Assembly: GCA_038380435.1 (NCBI GenBank)
Contig: JAWZYU010000034.1
Coordinates: 22,175,404-22,239,403, forward strand
DNA: 64,000 nucleotides
From: Ryuthela nishihirai
Lineage: Eukaryota; Arthropoda; Arachnida; Araneae; Heptathelidae
Direction: 5' to 3'
How positions within the stretch are numbered: the stretch's first letter is position 1; the number at the start of each line of letters is the position of its first letter. The position numbers were made by a program, and so were the translations under genes. Shown in pieces: positions 22,300-34,189 of this stretch. The notes beneath the pieces are model-generated. The model worked only from the letters and a program-made list of their open reading frames with translations. It did no database searches and had not been told where the DNA came from.

Positions 22300-22822
22300 C
22301 ACTGCCTGGCCAAATTATTACAAACAATGTATTGTGCGTGAAGTACCATGAAACATGCCAATGTATGTGAAATTCCATACTGGAGTTAGTATTCTATGTC
22401 TTATAAAATGCAAAAAGGCATGGTGGAAAGCAAAGTTAGGGGTAAAAAGGCTAATCTGGTTGATTTCGAAAGAGGACTCATTGTTGAAGTGTGATAAGCA
22501 GGAGCATCCAAACAGAGATGATGGAACTCAGCAGAAAAGCATGGGACACAATGTTTCAAGTGCATAGAGAATAGCAGATGTCTAAAAAAACATCTGCCAA
22601 ATCATGAAAAATGCAGGAGGAAAAAGGCTGTGACAGACAGGGACAGGCATTTGTTGGCCAAACTTTACAGCAAAACAGAGTTGCTACAGCTCTTCAGCTG
22701 AGAGAGACAACCACTAGTAGTATTTCAAAACCCATTACAATAACTATGGGCAGAGAATTGAAAACTTTGAAGTTTGACAATGAAGATTAGGTAGGTGTTC
22801 ATAATAATATGTCCAGGCAGTG
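22300..22822 (+). mobile_element. Tc1-like element, internally deleted
   Basis: The inverted ends CACTGCCTGGCCAAATTATT and 22800-22822 (followed by TA) bound only 523 bases. Inside is the N-terminal DNA-binding part only: NLVDFERGLIVE near 22455, then TDRDRHLLAKLYSKTELLQ-like code near 22630-22690. The catalytic half is deleted. Confidence 0.8.
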
Positions 22823-22934
22823 TATGTGTCTGTGGGGTGATATTCCAAGAATCTGTTGTCAATTTCTGGCATTTATGATTAAAAAGAATCTAATTTCATG
22901 AACCAGCCATGGCTATATAATAAATAGAAATAAA

Positions 22935-23125
22935 TAATTTCCCCTCAAGCAGTTGCTTGCCATAGAGGTCTGACAGGAATCTGTCAATTTATTTGCCATA
23001 GATAAGGTCTATGAGGAAAGTGAGACATCAACAGAAAGCCAACACAAACATCCATGCTTTACCAGGGATTTGAACCCAGGCTCCTTTGATCAGTAACCAA
23101 GCATGCTAACCACTCAGCCATGGTA
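22935..23125 (-). mobile_element. SINE family 2, antisense, near full length
   Basis: Begins CCCCTCAAGCAGTTGCTTGCC (3' end) and ends with the tRNA-like head TGGTTAGCATGCTTGG on the minus strand near 23095-23125. Confidence 0.88.
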
Positions 23126-23616
23126 TGAATGCAGAAATGGGAAAAATAATCAGAAATAATCACAGAATGGTTAAAAAAAAGTTTGAAGCCAAAAAGAGAA
23201 TAAATTATTAACCCTTCAAGTGTCAGTCTTCTCAAGATATGCATTTGTGACAAGACTTTTTTTTTAAAAACATTTACTGGGAGAAAGCAGCTGACTTTAG
23301 AACTCATCTGTAGTAATTAACATGCACTGTATTACCAAACATTATCAGATATGTCCATATTATGTAAATGAAAAAATCCATAGCTGGGAATAATGCAAAA
23401 TTTGTTAAAAACAGAAATATAATCTTATCATTTTGTAATCTTTATTTCATTTACTTGTATTCATTGAAGCACAAGGTTTTTTCCAAAGGAAATGAGATTA
23501 TATTTATATTCTTAATGGATATTCAGTTCAATGGGCCTCTTTATACACACATGCAGTGGACTTGTTTACCCATGTGGAAGCAAGTTCTGACATCAGCTAT
23601 CATCTGATGCAGCAGT

Positions 23617-24315
23617 TGTGATGGTCCACCCATTCACTTTTACTTTTCCTTAACCAGTTTTACTTTATTTACATTATATTTATCATTTTGGGGATTATTG
23701 ATTAAATTTTGAACTGATCACAATTCTTGTTTCCGAGCCATAGGAGTTGCGCATGCGCAACTCTGACCTTTTGATTGTCAGCCACTAATGCATGCATGTA
23801 GGACACAACTCCTCTTGTGTCATAGCTAGTGTGATCATCAGATTATGAAATGTTTTCCCAGTGTGCAACTGACACGTGCTGGATTTGTATGCCACATGTT
23901 ATAACTAAGTAACGTTAGGTCACAGAATTAGTTTTGTGAGTAGTAGATAGAGTCAGAATTGACAGTTTTGTTAGTAGAGAGAGTATTGTTAGTGGAAGTT
24001 GAGTAGAGAATGATGTTAGGAGTCAGCTGAAATATGTTGAGTTAGTATATGTTGTGTAAGAAGGAGTTGTTAGTAGAGATTTAGATAGATGTGAGTTGTT
24101 AGTATTCCAACTTTTGTATTCATCAACTGAATTTGGTGAGTTTTTGAATTTTTTGGAAATAAACTTTGTTTGCTAGATAAATACCTAACAAACCCTATTT
24201 CAACTTTATTTAGCAAGTTAATATTGTCTGGTACCCGACAAGTTATCTGGAGTTTTACATAAATTTGGATCAGACAAAAGGTCCAACTTGAAAAGTTAAT
24301 CTTTGGAGCGTTACA
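23617..24315 (-). repeat. Solo LTR (family L), complete, TSD CAGT
   Basis: 699 bases, antisense. It starts TGTGATGGTCCACCC and ends GGAGCGTTACA, so the LTR itself has TG...CA ends. It is flanked by CAGT (23613-23616 and 24316-24319), a 4-bp TSD. It carries the palindromic core TGCGCATGCGCA at 23744-23763 and the AATAAA block near 24205. No internal retrotransposon region is attached. Confidence 0.92.
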
Positions 24316-24319
24316 CAGT

Positions 24320-25110
24320 ACATGCTATTTTCTTTTGGTCACAGTCAGTTGTCATTTAGAGATAGATGAACAGTGCATCTGCATAAAGTGCTGTGTAAAG
24401 CTGGGAAAAAGTGCCACAGAGACATTCAACATGCTGCAGGAAGTGATACAGCTTTATCATGTGCATATGTTTTTGATTGGTACAGACATTCTTGTGATGG
24501 AAGGGAAAGTGCTAGAGATGATCTCAAGACTGGGCAGCTTCAGTTGTGAGGTTGAGTCAACACATCAAGCAAGTATGTGTGATTTTGCAAGAAGATTGTT
24601 GAATAGCACTTTGGATGCTAACAGGAAAGCTAGACTCAGGTAAAAGCATATGCTTCTAAATTTTAACACGGAATTTGGGAAAAAGGAAATTGTGCAGAAA
24701 TTTGTTCCTCACAATCTCACACCAGAATGAAAGGAGACTTTGCACTTATCTTCTTGAAACTGGAAAGCATGACAAGGCAATAATTGAAGGAAAGTATGAC
24801 AATTCCTTCAATTATTGCTGGAGACAACATGTGGTGCTTCCATTATGGCCTGTCTATCCTCTGTATTTCCCTGATTTGTCACCACCATATTTTATCCTGT
24901 TCCCACATCTAAGAAGAGCACTTAAAAGACATGTGTATGTGGACACTTCAAATATCAAGAAGCCATGATGAAGTATCTGTTGACCATCCAAGAAAGTGCT
25001 GTCCTGAAGTGCTTTCAAAGCCTTCAACGACATTGGAAGCATTGCATTGATACTAGAGTAGATTACCTCAAAGCCAACAAGAACCTTTAGTTTGTAAGTC
25101 TTTTCATTGT
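24320..25110 (+). mobile_element. Mariner-type transposon remnant
   Basis: Plus-strand transposase pieces of the mariner DD34D type: EIDEQCICIKCCVKLGKSAT with ETFNMLQE (24358-24445), DGRESARDDLKTGQLQ (about 24500-24545), then the C-terminal FPDLSPPYFILFPHLRRALK (24868-24930) and, in another frame, SLQRHWKHCIDT (about 25020-25055). The middle including the first catalytic Asp is missing or replaced by a small hairpin at 24777-24818. Frames are broken, so it is dead. Confidence 0.85.
24777..24818. repeat. Perfect 16-bp-stem hairpin inside the mariner remnant
   Basis: GCAATAATTGAAGGAA mirrored by TTCCTTCAATTATTGC around a 10-base loop, lying where transposase code is missing. Confidence 0.85.
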
Positions 25111-26090
25111 TTTGTAATAAATACAGTCTCAGTTCTTTTGGGAGAAATCTTGTAAGTCGTGTATTGTCTGAAATCTAAGATAGTGTGAAATTCAGAACAC
25201 ATTTGGTACTAAGGAAGCTTAATTTGGGGATCATGAACTTATAGTTGTTTTGATTGTAACTGAATAATTCTTATTAATAGAAACATTTGCAGATATTTTG
25301 CTCATCAGAAAAAGACATGTTTAATGTCATATTTTAATCACAGCTCATATTCAGTTATATGTTATATACACTATTATGCTGTATTTGTCTCTATTAAAAA
25401 CCCTTAAGACAGTCATACACCTTCCAAAGTTATATAAAAAAAAACTAAATTTCATTTGCTATACTTATACATTCTCTGTTTTTTATATACCACTTCATTC
25501 CAAGCTTCTCATTGCATAGTACATATCTACAGTTACAACAGAAATTTAATGTCTTATTATTCATCCCTATTGCAATTTAAAGTATTCCAATCTTCATGAT
25601 ACCCCATACTGGATACATAGCCTGAATTGAGTTGATGTCCTATCATTCTAATGACTAGAAAGGACCAGTAGTGCACAACCAGGATTTTGTGCATTCTGGG
25701 ATGATGGTGGTGGAGGGTGACTGTGCTATTAGTTTGTTATGGGACAGAGCAATGCTACTAGAGCAAATATGTTTGGAAACATACAAGAATTGATGTCATA
25801 CACAGCTGGATCTGGAGGGGGGGAAGGGACCCATGCCTCCCACTTTCAGAATGCAAGTAAGCATAAAAGAGGCAAAAAAATTATTAAACTTATTTATGTT
25901 TCATGCATTTTTCAAGGATTTTTTTTAAAACCCGTAAAACAGAGGGGGAAATGTTATACTACATTGGAAATCAAGTGTCTTGCCTCCCTCCCCATTACAC
26001 TTTTTTGGTTTGATTCCTCCCCTCCCCCCACAATTTTTTTCTAGATCTGGGCCTGCCCCTAAGTATGATTTCCATTTGCTCTGAATCTGT
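25111..26090. other. Intron sequence, nothing recognised
   Basis: AT-rich, then purine- and pyrimidine-rich tracts near 25810-25870 and 25985-26040. The open frame at 25739-26044 is low-complexity and has no domain. Confidence 0.45.
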
Positions 26091-26390
26091 TAGGGGCGGG
26101 GGTGGCTCAGTCGGTAATGCACCAGGTTCATAATCTGCAGTTCCCAGGTTTAAGTTCCAGCTTGGTCAGCATTGAGATTTATCTCTACAAAACTCTGTCC
26201 TGCTGACAGTCAGTTGGAGACACCGATGGGCTTGGAAATGCTGCTGTCTGTCAGATGGGATGTTAAGCAATGGCCTCATGTGTGAGGGAGCCATACCCTG
26301 TACATGTTAAACAACATGCTTGATGGGAGGCTACCATCTGTCTCCCAATAGCTGTTCCAGTGGGTTCCCTCCCCCAACCTTCTCTTCTTG
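26091..26390 (+). mobile_element. SINE family 1, 3'-truncated
   Basis: Has the full tRNA-like head (GGTGGCTCAGTCGGTAATGC A box, GGTTTAAGTTCC B box). The anticodon position reads CAT in GGTTCATAATCTGC, pointing to a tRNA-Met-like origin. The body is cut at the CAACCTTCTCT block. Confidence 0.88.
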
Positions 26391-26616
26391 TTTGTGCTAG
26401 TCTAATTTCAACCTGTTGTTCTGACAATAACTCTGTGTGCTCTATCGACATGCACTATCAGTTGTCTCTCCTCCATGATTATTATAAGTGAGTACAGGTG
26501 AAGGTAGTGGTCAATAGCAAATTTATTAGTGATTTAATAAATTAATTGAAGATGGTAATTATTGGCAATAAGACTCATGTCTGAATGTATGAAACTAATT
26601 TACTTGCATATTTCAG
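26391..26616. other. Intron end before IFT56 exon c
   Basis: Unassigned intron sequence ending in the acceptor CATATTTCAG (26607-26616). Confidence 0.6.
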
Positions 26617-26731
26617 GAATATGAACGTGCAGTAAAGAAAAGTGATGTACCACTTGATGTATGGACCTACCTTGGATGTTGTTATTTTTATTTAGGAATG
26701 TATAAAGAAGCTGATACTGCTGTTGCTAAAG
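26617..26731 (+). CDS. ift56: IFT56 (TTC26) exon c
   Basis: 115 bases, enters in phase 0 and leaves after one base (phase 1), acceptor ATTTCAG, donor GTACTA. The product EYERAVKKSDVPLDVWTYLG followed by CCYFYLGMYKEADTAVAK matches the IFT56 segment EVWVNLACTYFFLGMYKQAE. The TPR signature (large-small-Tyr pattern ending LGMY) is strong. The previous intron is about 9.7 kb and the next 3.8 kb. Confidence 0.96.
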
Positions 26732-27522
26732 GTACTAAATATAGGTATCAATTTTTGTAATAGTTTAATAAAATTCATTTTGAATTCATTACTGATTGTT
26801 AAGTATTAATTTGACATGAACTTAAAAACAATTTATGGTCTAATCCATAATTCACTTATTACACCACTGTATTGCCTAAAAATTATTCTGCATACTATGT
26901 GGTATTAGTTGAAAGTACAAAAGGAATTAACCATTCACTCCTCAAAGTGAAGCAGAATGTAGTAAATTTGAATTTGCCATGCACCACAAAGCATAGTAGA
27001 ACATAGTGATGTTTCTAATTTGGCAACTGTGGATGAAGATTGAAGCTATCACTTACATATCATGTAGCATCTAGTATGCATGTTGAGATATCAACTTTCA
27101 GAAAAATGAAAAAACTATATGATTATTACAGGTATTCCAATCTCTGCATCTGGGATCAGAGTTAGTAGTAGAATAGCAGCGAAGCACAAACAAGAAAAAT
27201 TGTAGAAGAAAATGATCTAAATCTGCACGGGAAAAAATGGGAATTCAAATCAGCTACCAGGGGAAAAATAATGTGAAATGTGTGAAAATTACATGGTAAA
27301 ATGATGCTACTTCTATTTCAACAATTTGCTTCCATGAAACAAATGAAAATTCTTTCAGAAAAGCACATATACACGTGGACTGTATCTTCTGAGCAAGCAA
27401 GTTAAAAAACCAAAATTCTTTAAAACTGAAGAGAGGAGAATGTAAGTAATGCATGCAAATGTTGTTGGTGTTATCTGGAGAGACAAGCATGATTGTGATG
27501 AATTTTTTGATTTTTTTGAAGA
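26732..27522. other. Intron sequence, nothing recognised
   Basis: AT-rich sequence from the exon c donor to the RTE fragment. The minus-strand open frame at 27254-27616 has no recognisable domain. Confidence 0.45.
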
Positions 27523-27890
27523 GGTGCTTACATAGTATCTTGAGTATTAGGGGGTTTAACTTTGTAACTAATGATGAGGTTAGGCAAAGGAGTCTGCAAC
27601 CTCCTTTAAGCAGCATATTGTGCAGAAAGAGACTCTGCTGGTTTGGCCATGTTGCCCATATGGATAATTATAGATTGGCGAATAGGGTTATTAACAGTGT
27701 GCCTAAAGGCCTTAGAAAGAGGGGGAGACCTAGGATGTGGTGGGTAGACAATGTCAAACAGGACCTTGTTAGAATTGGTGTGCAGTGGCCGGATGCAGCA
27801 GATGTAGCTCAGGACAGATATGCTTGGAGAATTAAACTGCACGGTCTGGTTGGACCTCCGTAGCCCATGGCTGCTTGAGGATGATGATGA
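27523..27890 (+). mobile_element. RTE LINE 3' fragment with TSD
   Basis: Sense-strand 3' end of the same RTE family as 13556-16490: GFNFVTNDEVRQRSLQ, WFGHVAHMDNYRLANRV, KGLRKRGRPRMWWVDNVKQD, then CCCATGGCTGCTTGAGG and a (GAT)n tail. It is flanked by TTTTGAAGA (27514-27522 and 27891-27899), a 9-bp TSD. The C-terminal frame is open here and shows what the damaged copy encoded. Confidence 0.92.
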
Positions 27891-27911
27891 TTTTGAAGAC
27901 TTACTAACCTA

Positions 27912-29162
27912 CAGGTTGTCTGATAAGTCATCCATTATTTTTAAAGTGTTATTGCTTTGAAATTAAAAGAGATATTGTAATCGTTCTATCACTAAATTAG
28001 AGATTATTACCTTTTTACTCTATGACAAAGTTAAGATTCAATGTAAGCTTCAGCATTGTTAACACACTTCTGTAACCTTCAGGCATTTCCTTAAGAGATT
28101 TCCTCAAGAAGCCATCTGGTATATTAACAAAATCCTCTTAAATTTTATTATCATGCTCACCTTTGGTGCTTGGTTTTGATTTTAAATTTCTTCTTTGACC
28201 CCACCCTACAGGAGTCACATGGCATTAAATCTGGACTTCAAGCAGGCCATTCAATTGGCCTTCAACAACCCATCTGCCTAAGTGATTATCAAGCCAGGCA
28301 TGGACAGGTAATAAAAAATATGTTGGAGCTCCATCTTTTATAAAAAAAAAAAGCAATTATCCAGCATTTCCTAATTGGAAACATGCCACATAAAATTTTG
28401 GAGCATCTCCAAGTATTGTTCACTGCTCATTGTGTCTTGTAGAAAGCAAGGAACAACAAGATGTGTTGAACTCATTCCACAACAGACTTTTAGCTTGGGC
28501 ATGGGCTGATTCTTTCAACTGTCATTCCTGGATCCCATTCAGCTTAATAATGACAGTTGTGGTGATTAACAAATTCCCCAATGTGGAAGACATTATCAAA
28601 CTACAGAAAGCTCTTAAGCAGATCAGGGTTGTCATCTTCCCATGGCAATATAATTTCATAAAGTTCAATGCATTTGCTATAATCTTCAAGATGAGGCATT
28701 ATGGGATTTACATGCACAAAAATGTAAAATTATTTTCTGAGTACATTATAAACTGTGTAATGTGATAATCTTCTGGATTACTCTCTTATCACTTTCTTAG
28801 CACTTCATATGAACATTGTTTGTACATCAATTCACATTGTCTTCTGAATGACATGGTCTTCCAGATTGCTAATTTTTTTACAGAACCCATTATTACTTAT
28901 TTCATGTGGTAGTGTTGAATAGTTTTAAGGTCAAAGACTGCATTATTGGCATTTTAGCTCTGCACCATCTTTGTGCAAAACTGATTACCATATTTTGTAT
29001 CTCAATGTAATTTTTGGTCATTTTTCCAGCCTTTATTCACTATTCTTCACCTGTAACAGAAATAGTAATGATTATGTTTAAAACCAGTAAAAGGTTGGTT
29101 ACAATATATCCTTTTGTTTAGGAGCAATAACAATTGGAAAATAGGGAGGGACTTATCGGACC
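27912..29162 (-). mobile_element. Tc1/mariner-superfamily element, antisense, decayed
   Basis: The ends CAGGTTGTCTGATAAGTC and the mirror near 29140-29162 are imperfect inverted repeats next to TA. Minus-strand code gives EYLEMLQNFMWHV-like sequence (about 28375-28415), DGAPTYFLLPVHAWLDNHLG (28280-28350) and RKSLKEMPEGYRSV (about 28065-28105). These are shared with transposases whose motif reads QQDGAPPHYF and WLDNHLPGRWIGR. The plus-strand open frame 28430-28765 overlaps it and is not a gene. Confidence 0.72.
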
Positions 29163-30552
29163 TATCTATAAGAATCACAATGTAAACAAGCAACTGAAGT
29201 GCAAAAGATACCTGTGATGCAACTCATTGGCAATTATTCATAAAAGAAGTATGTGGGAAGAAAGAGAAGTTTACCTAAATGTGCAATTCATCAAAACTTG
29301 AGTTTTGGAAAAAAATTCTCTGGATGAATTAAATGGTGTGTTAAGTGTATGTGCGAAATATTGTCATCAGGCTTTAGAATACAAACAGCATATAAATGGT
29401 GCAATCTTATATTTTATTGCACTAGTTATTTTCTTATCACAACAATGAAATATAAGTATGCAAAATTGAGGAGCTTATAAAAATTGTATCTTTCTAAATT
29501 AAACTAGTACTTCAGGGGGAAAAAACATCAAAAGTTTCAGATTGATATTATTTTCCATTTTTGAGATATTTTGTGTTTTCTGTAGCAGTTTTTAAAAATA
29601 TTGAAATGGTTATAATATTGGTCTGCTAGCTGCAAAAAGCAGCAGAGAAATGTGCAGGGCAAAGGGTTGGGAACACTACAGCAAATCAATATCATAATGT
29701 AGAAAGTGAAATATTGATGCGAATTCACTGATTTTTCTTTTTAGCAGATTACTCATTTTCTTAAATCATTGTAGGTTTTTACCCAATTATACTAATTGTA
29801 TTCAGTGCAAATAGTGCAGTCAGTATCATGCTAAGTTTATAAGTAAGATTTGTAAGCATAGAAATATTGATATTTGACTCATGTTGCAGTAGAATCCATG
29901 ATCTGGTTATATTTCAGCTACTCAGAGCAGTTAACGAGTAATTAGTAGTTTTGGATTCGAGTTCAAACCTTGTTTTAAACATCAATATTTTTTGCCTACA
30001 AATAACATGTTTTTATTACCTAGAAGAAAATTTTTTATTATTAATATGTAATCTGAAAGACTTGGTAGCTGTAAGTACAGTCATATCTAAACATAGCTAG
30101 GAAATTATTGAGCACTTGATGGCACAGGTCAAAGTGTGAGCTCCACCTTTGTCAAACATAATGTCTTCATGCTTACTAATACAATCATCTCTAAACTCTG
30201 ATCATACTCTTTTTACTATAAGTTTTATCTCTAGTGTAAAACTTTTGCATCTCTCTTATGTTTAATATGTATAGTAATGTTTTTGAATTTTGGTCTTGAC
30301 TAATCGATGTGTTGAATACATGATCCTTGAAGAATGTTTTTGTTGTTATTGGTTTCTTAAGATTTATTATGCTTGCAAATCTTATCAGGACAATTTATAC
30401 CAGATTCCTTGCTGTGCAGCCAGACCTCTGTAAGATTTGATTACATATAAAAGTTTTATGTTCTTAACCATTACAAAGATTTCCTTTGTTTCTTAATACA
30501 TGTTTTATCTATTAATGTTTTTAACAGTGTTTACACCATTTACACTATACAG
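29163..30552. other. Intron sequence, nothing recognised
   Basis: AT-rich sequence ending in acceptor ACTATACAG (30544-30552). No repeat family or domain identified. Confidence 0.45.
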
Positions 30553-30748
30553 GTCCTAAGTCACAGCTTCAGAATCGCTTGATGTTCCATCTAGCTCACA
30601 AATTTGGTGATGAGAAGCAGCTCATGGTTTTCCATCAGCAGTTACAGGACATTCTTGAAGATCAGCTGTCATTAGCTTCCATTCACTATCTAAGATCTCA
30701 TTACCAAGAGGCTATAGATATTTACAAACATATTTTACTTGATAACAG
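30553..30748 (+). CDS. ift56: IFT56 (TTC26) exon d, best-conserved block
   Basis: 196 bases. It completes a Gly split with exon c and leaves after two bases of an Arg codon. The product starts GPKSQLQNRLMFHLAHKFGD, continues EKQLMVFHQQLQDILEDQLS, then LASIHYLRSHYQEAIDIYKH and ILLDN. The block EDQLSLASIHYxRSHYQEAIDIYKxILLDNR is nearly invariant across animal IFT56 proteins and makes the gene assignment secure. It forms a central TPR unit. Acceptor TATACAG, donor GTATGT. The next intron is about 9.3 kb, the second largest seen. Confidence 0.98.
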
Positions 30749-31127
30749 GTATGTAATCCTTTTATATATCTGTTCTGTTTTTAATTAATATACTAAGTCA
30801 GTTAAAGTTGTATGAAACAATCAAAGGAGTTAGCTGCAGCAGGTAAGTGTTATACATACCAGACTACAGACATTGTACGATGGAGTTTCTACTGAGCTGA
30901 GAAGCAGTAATGATTTTTGGTGTTATGTTGTAGTAACAACAATATGATTTTGCTCACCTCTTCTGGAATAAAGTTTTGACATTTAATTCTTATTTTCATC
31001 AAAATATAAACACTGTTCTACCAATTCTCTTTACAAAACAAATTAAAATTTATATATTGAATTGTATACAAAGCTAGTTACTATCATTTTCACATGTTAA
31101 ATGAATAAATCACACATAAGCAAATTA

Positions 31128-31265
31128 AATAACAGTACTGCATATCCTCAGAACTTAAAATTAACCCCCTTCTGATGATACCAAATGCATGATTGCATAT
31201 CCTTATAATAACTTAACATAGGCTCTTGAAAATATCTTAGGAATTTAATTTGCTTTTCTCAATAA
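31128..31265 (+). repeat. Direct repeat, copy 1
   Basis: AATAACAGTACTGCATATCC through CTTAGGAATTT; repeats at 31784-31920 with substitutions and small indels. Confidence 0.85.
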
Positions 31266-31783
31266 CTGTGATGCACAGTATTCAAAAGTTGACATTTAAA
31301 GACCCTGATTATGTAGCCTCCCCCCTGCTTTTGTCTGGTGGAATCTATCTTGTTAATATTAAACATCTAAGTCATATCATTTATTAAAAAAAATTACCTT
31401 GGACTCACATACATATGTTTTAATCAACATTTACAAAGCATAAATTTGGCATAGAAAAAGAAAATTAAATGCTGCTTTTTCTCAACTATAACAATTAATT
31501 TACTTGAATCTCAATTTTAAGCACCAAAAATTTTATTGGTACCACCTGGATGTTTCGGTTCAATTACATAGAAAATATATTCAATAATATCCATGTAAAT
31601 GTGCTCTAAAATGCTAAAGCACTACATTTACCTTCTGGTTACAGGTTACTGCTTTGAGACTACAGGCTACACCTGCATAAACTATAACCTGACAATTAAT
31701 AGTTCAGAGAGCACATATTTAAGTTGCTTTCTTGCATTTCCTAGTGCGTTTGACAATGCAGAGACAGTATGGCGACGACATAA

Positions 31784-31920
31784 ATAACAGTACTGCATAT
31801 CCTCAGAACTTAAGATTAATCACCACTCACTTCTAATATTATCAAATGCATGATTGCATTTCCTTACCTTAATAATTTAACATATGCGCTTCAAAATATC
31901 TTAGGAATTTGATTCATTGA
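31784..31920 (+). repeat. Direct repeat, copy 2
   Basis: Second copy of 31128-31265, offset about 656 bases. The pair could be terminal direct repeats of a small element or a local duplication. Confidence 0.85.
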
Positions 31921-32429
31921 GACTACTGACATGTCAGCAGTCATTTTTAAAATTTTGGTCAATTTTAACTTTTTTTTCATGCAACGTGTTTCATGCAGTA
32001 AATGATTATACCATAAACTATGATGAGGACCTGCTACGTTTTTTTTATCTTCTGCTTCATGTACACCAGAACAAACATTTATTTGACTCTGTGCCTCAGC
32101 TGCAGACTTTTTTCTCTTTCACATATACTGTATAGCATTATATTTGCTGCTTCTGTTTCAGTTCTGATTGTTTGACAGCAGCCATTCCAGCAATACAATG
32201 TCACACCTATCAACTATTTTCATACCAGCTACAAACTATTTTCAACATTTGACTACCATAGTATCATGCCTTTTTACCTAACGAAACGACTTCCTGTCTG
32301 CTGTTACTACTACACACCAAAGCACTGAGGATCATTACTGCTGCTTGGCTCAGCAGAAACTATCATGCAACTCAAAAAACTGGTATGTATAACATCTTAC
32401 CACAGCAGACTTCTCTATTTTATCCCCAT

Positions 32430-32515
32430 GAAAAATATCCATGCCTTATGTGGGGCTCAAACTTAGGTTCCTTTGATCTACAACTAAGCATGTTAACCAT
32501 TCAACCAACAGGACA
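32430..32515 (-). mobile_element. SINE family 2, antisense 5' fragment
   Basis: Head-side half only: CCATGCCTTATGTGGGGCTC (B-box region reversed) to AACCATTCAACC. A SINE-1 follows at once. Confidence 0.8.
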
Positions 32516-32948
32516 GGGGAGTGAAAGGGTTGGTTCAGTTGGTAAGGGCACCAGGCTTAAAATATGCAGCTTCCAAGTTTGAGTCTCAACTATGCCAGCA
32601 TTTAGATTTGTCTCCACTTAACCCCCAACCTGCCCTGTGCCAGAAAAGACACCAATGGGCTTTGGAAGGCTGCTATCCATTGACAGGACATAAGGCCATG
32701 ATCCTGTGTGCAGGGGAGCCACACCCTCATACACACAGGATCTGGCCTTATGTCCTTTTTGAAATTTACTTGTGCATGTTAAAGAACATGCTGGATGGCC
32801 TTGATGGGAGGCTTCCATCTGTCTCCTAACAACTGTCCAGTGAGTTTTTTCCCCCTACTAAACTCTGAGCGCTTGGGGTCATTGTGACCTGACAATTTAA
32901 CCCATTGTATGCACAAAAGTGCCACTCAGAGATAAAATAACCCAAATA
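32516..32948 (+). mobile_element. SINE family 1, full length with internal duplication
   Basis: Head GGGTTGGTTCAGTTGGTAAG to tail AAATAACCCAAAT. The GTGCAGGGGAGCCACACCCT region is expanded by a repeat of ATCTGGCCTTATGTCC-like sequence near 32730-32765, making it longer than other copies. Confidence 0.85.
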
Positions 32949-33023
32949 AATCAGGATGATACATACATAATATAGGCTTGTGGTTTAATTCCATTTAAAG
33001 TACTCAGATGTAACTAATTCTGA

Positions 33024-33408
33024 GGGGCTCAGTCGGTAGCGCGCCAGGCTCGTAATCTGTAGTTCCCAGGTTCAAGTCCCAGCTGGGTCAGCGTTGAGAT
33101 TTATCTCCGCAAAAATTCCCCACCCTGCCCACGGTCAGTAGGGGACACCGATGGGCTTGGAAAAGCCGCCGTCCGTTGGATGGGATGTTAAGCCGTGGCC
33201 CCGTGTGCGGAAGAGCCATACCCTGTGCATGTTAAAGAACACACTGGATGGCCTTGACGGGAGGCTACCATCTGTCTCCCAACAGCTGTTCCAGTGGGTC
33301 CCCTCCCCCAACCTTCTCTGAGCCTTCGGGGTTCATGTGACCTGGCCATTTAGCCCATGGTGTGCAAAAAAAGTGCCGCTCAGAGGTAAAACAACCCAAC
33401 AACAACCC
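33024..33408 (+). mobile_element. SINE family 1, young full-length copy with TSD
   Basis: 385 bases, low divergence from the copy at 57160-57545. It is flanked by AACTAATTCTGA (33012-33023 and 33409-33420), a 12-bp TSD. Head: GCTCAGTCGGTAGCGCGCC. The tail is ACAACCCAAC repeated. Confidence 0.94.
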
Positions 33409-33420
33409 AACTAATTCTGA

Positions 33421-34079
33421 AAATAAGAGCATCAAAAAGTTTCAGTAAAATTGGTAAGAGTTACTGCAAATATTCTGAATGAACAATTCATTGTATGCCT
33501 AGATATGAAGATTGGTAAATTAATTTAATTTTCACGATATTTAGCTGTACATTACAAACTATCTCCTATGCCAAATAATTACAGTTCACCTGTTACTCAA
33601 TCACAGGTATGTTGTGTTTAACACAAGATCCCAGATGGTAAGTATTACATTCTGATTTCTTCTGAAGTCTATCTTTAGTATAAAGGAGATATAGGTTCAG
33701 TTCAGTTGTTTGTAGCACTGGTTCACTTAATTGGTTCTTGGCATCGATGTTTCTGCCTTGATGTACATATACGGCTGAGATGTTTAAGCCGTAAGCCCGC
33801 TAAAGTTGAGACATTCCAGACTTGCTGTATGATTCAGCAATGTCGATGTTGTTGAGTTGATATTGTAATAGCTGGCACAGTCACTTAAATGTTCTCTTTT
33901 GAGGCACTTTTTACCCTCTACAGTCATCATTTTTCCTTTAATGTTGATGATTTAAGGTTACCAGTACTTTGATGTTAAGTTTCAACTTTTGCACATTATA
34001 TTCGATAGTTTTAACTCCTTTCAACTTTCAGGTAGAAATTATTTCAAGCAGGGATGGCAGGTGACAAATTTAAAAAAGA
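33421..34079. other. Intron sequence, nothing recognised
   Basis: AT-rich sequence between a SINE-1 and the Penelope-like element; no domain or repeat seen. Confidence 0.45.
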
Positions 34080-34189
34080 GGTTCTGTAGAACCCTCTAAC
34101 CAGCACGCAAACATTTTCAACGTTAAAAGTTTAAAACTAAATGTTTAAAAACATTAAAAAATTGACATCAATGTACACGTTAAAAAGAG

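Larger units (their letters stand above)
30749..32429. other. Intron sequence with one direct-repeat pair
   Basis: AT-rich intron DNA. A 135-bp segment at 31128-31265 recurs at 31784-31920 in the same orientation (entered separately). No coding domain. Confidence 0.5.

Noticed and set aside
23617..24315. DNA transposon (MITE) instead of an LTR
   Set aside because: No terminal inverted repeats; TG...CA ends with a 4-bp TSD and an AATAAA box fit a solo LTR.
28430..28765. 111-residue plus-strand frame as a gene
   Set aside because: It overlaps a minus-strand transposase remnant bounded by inverted ends.
29925..29990. tRNA-like sequence around GGATTCGAGTTCAAACC
   Set aside because: No A box at a suitable distance and no stem structure.
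33024..33095. tRNA-Met gene at the SINE-1 head
   Set aside because: A/B boxes and a tRNA-like head are present, but they belong to a multi-copy SINE with a TSD.
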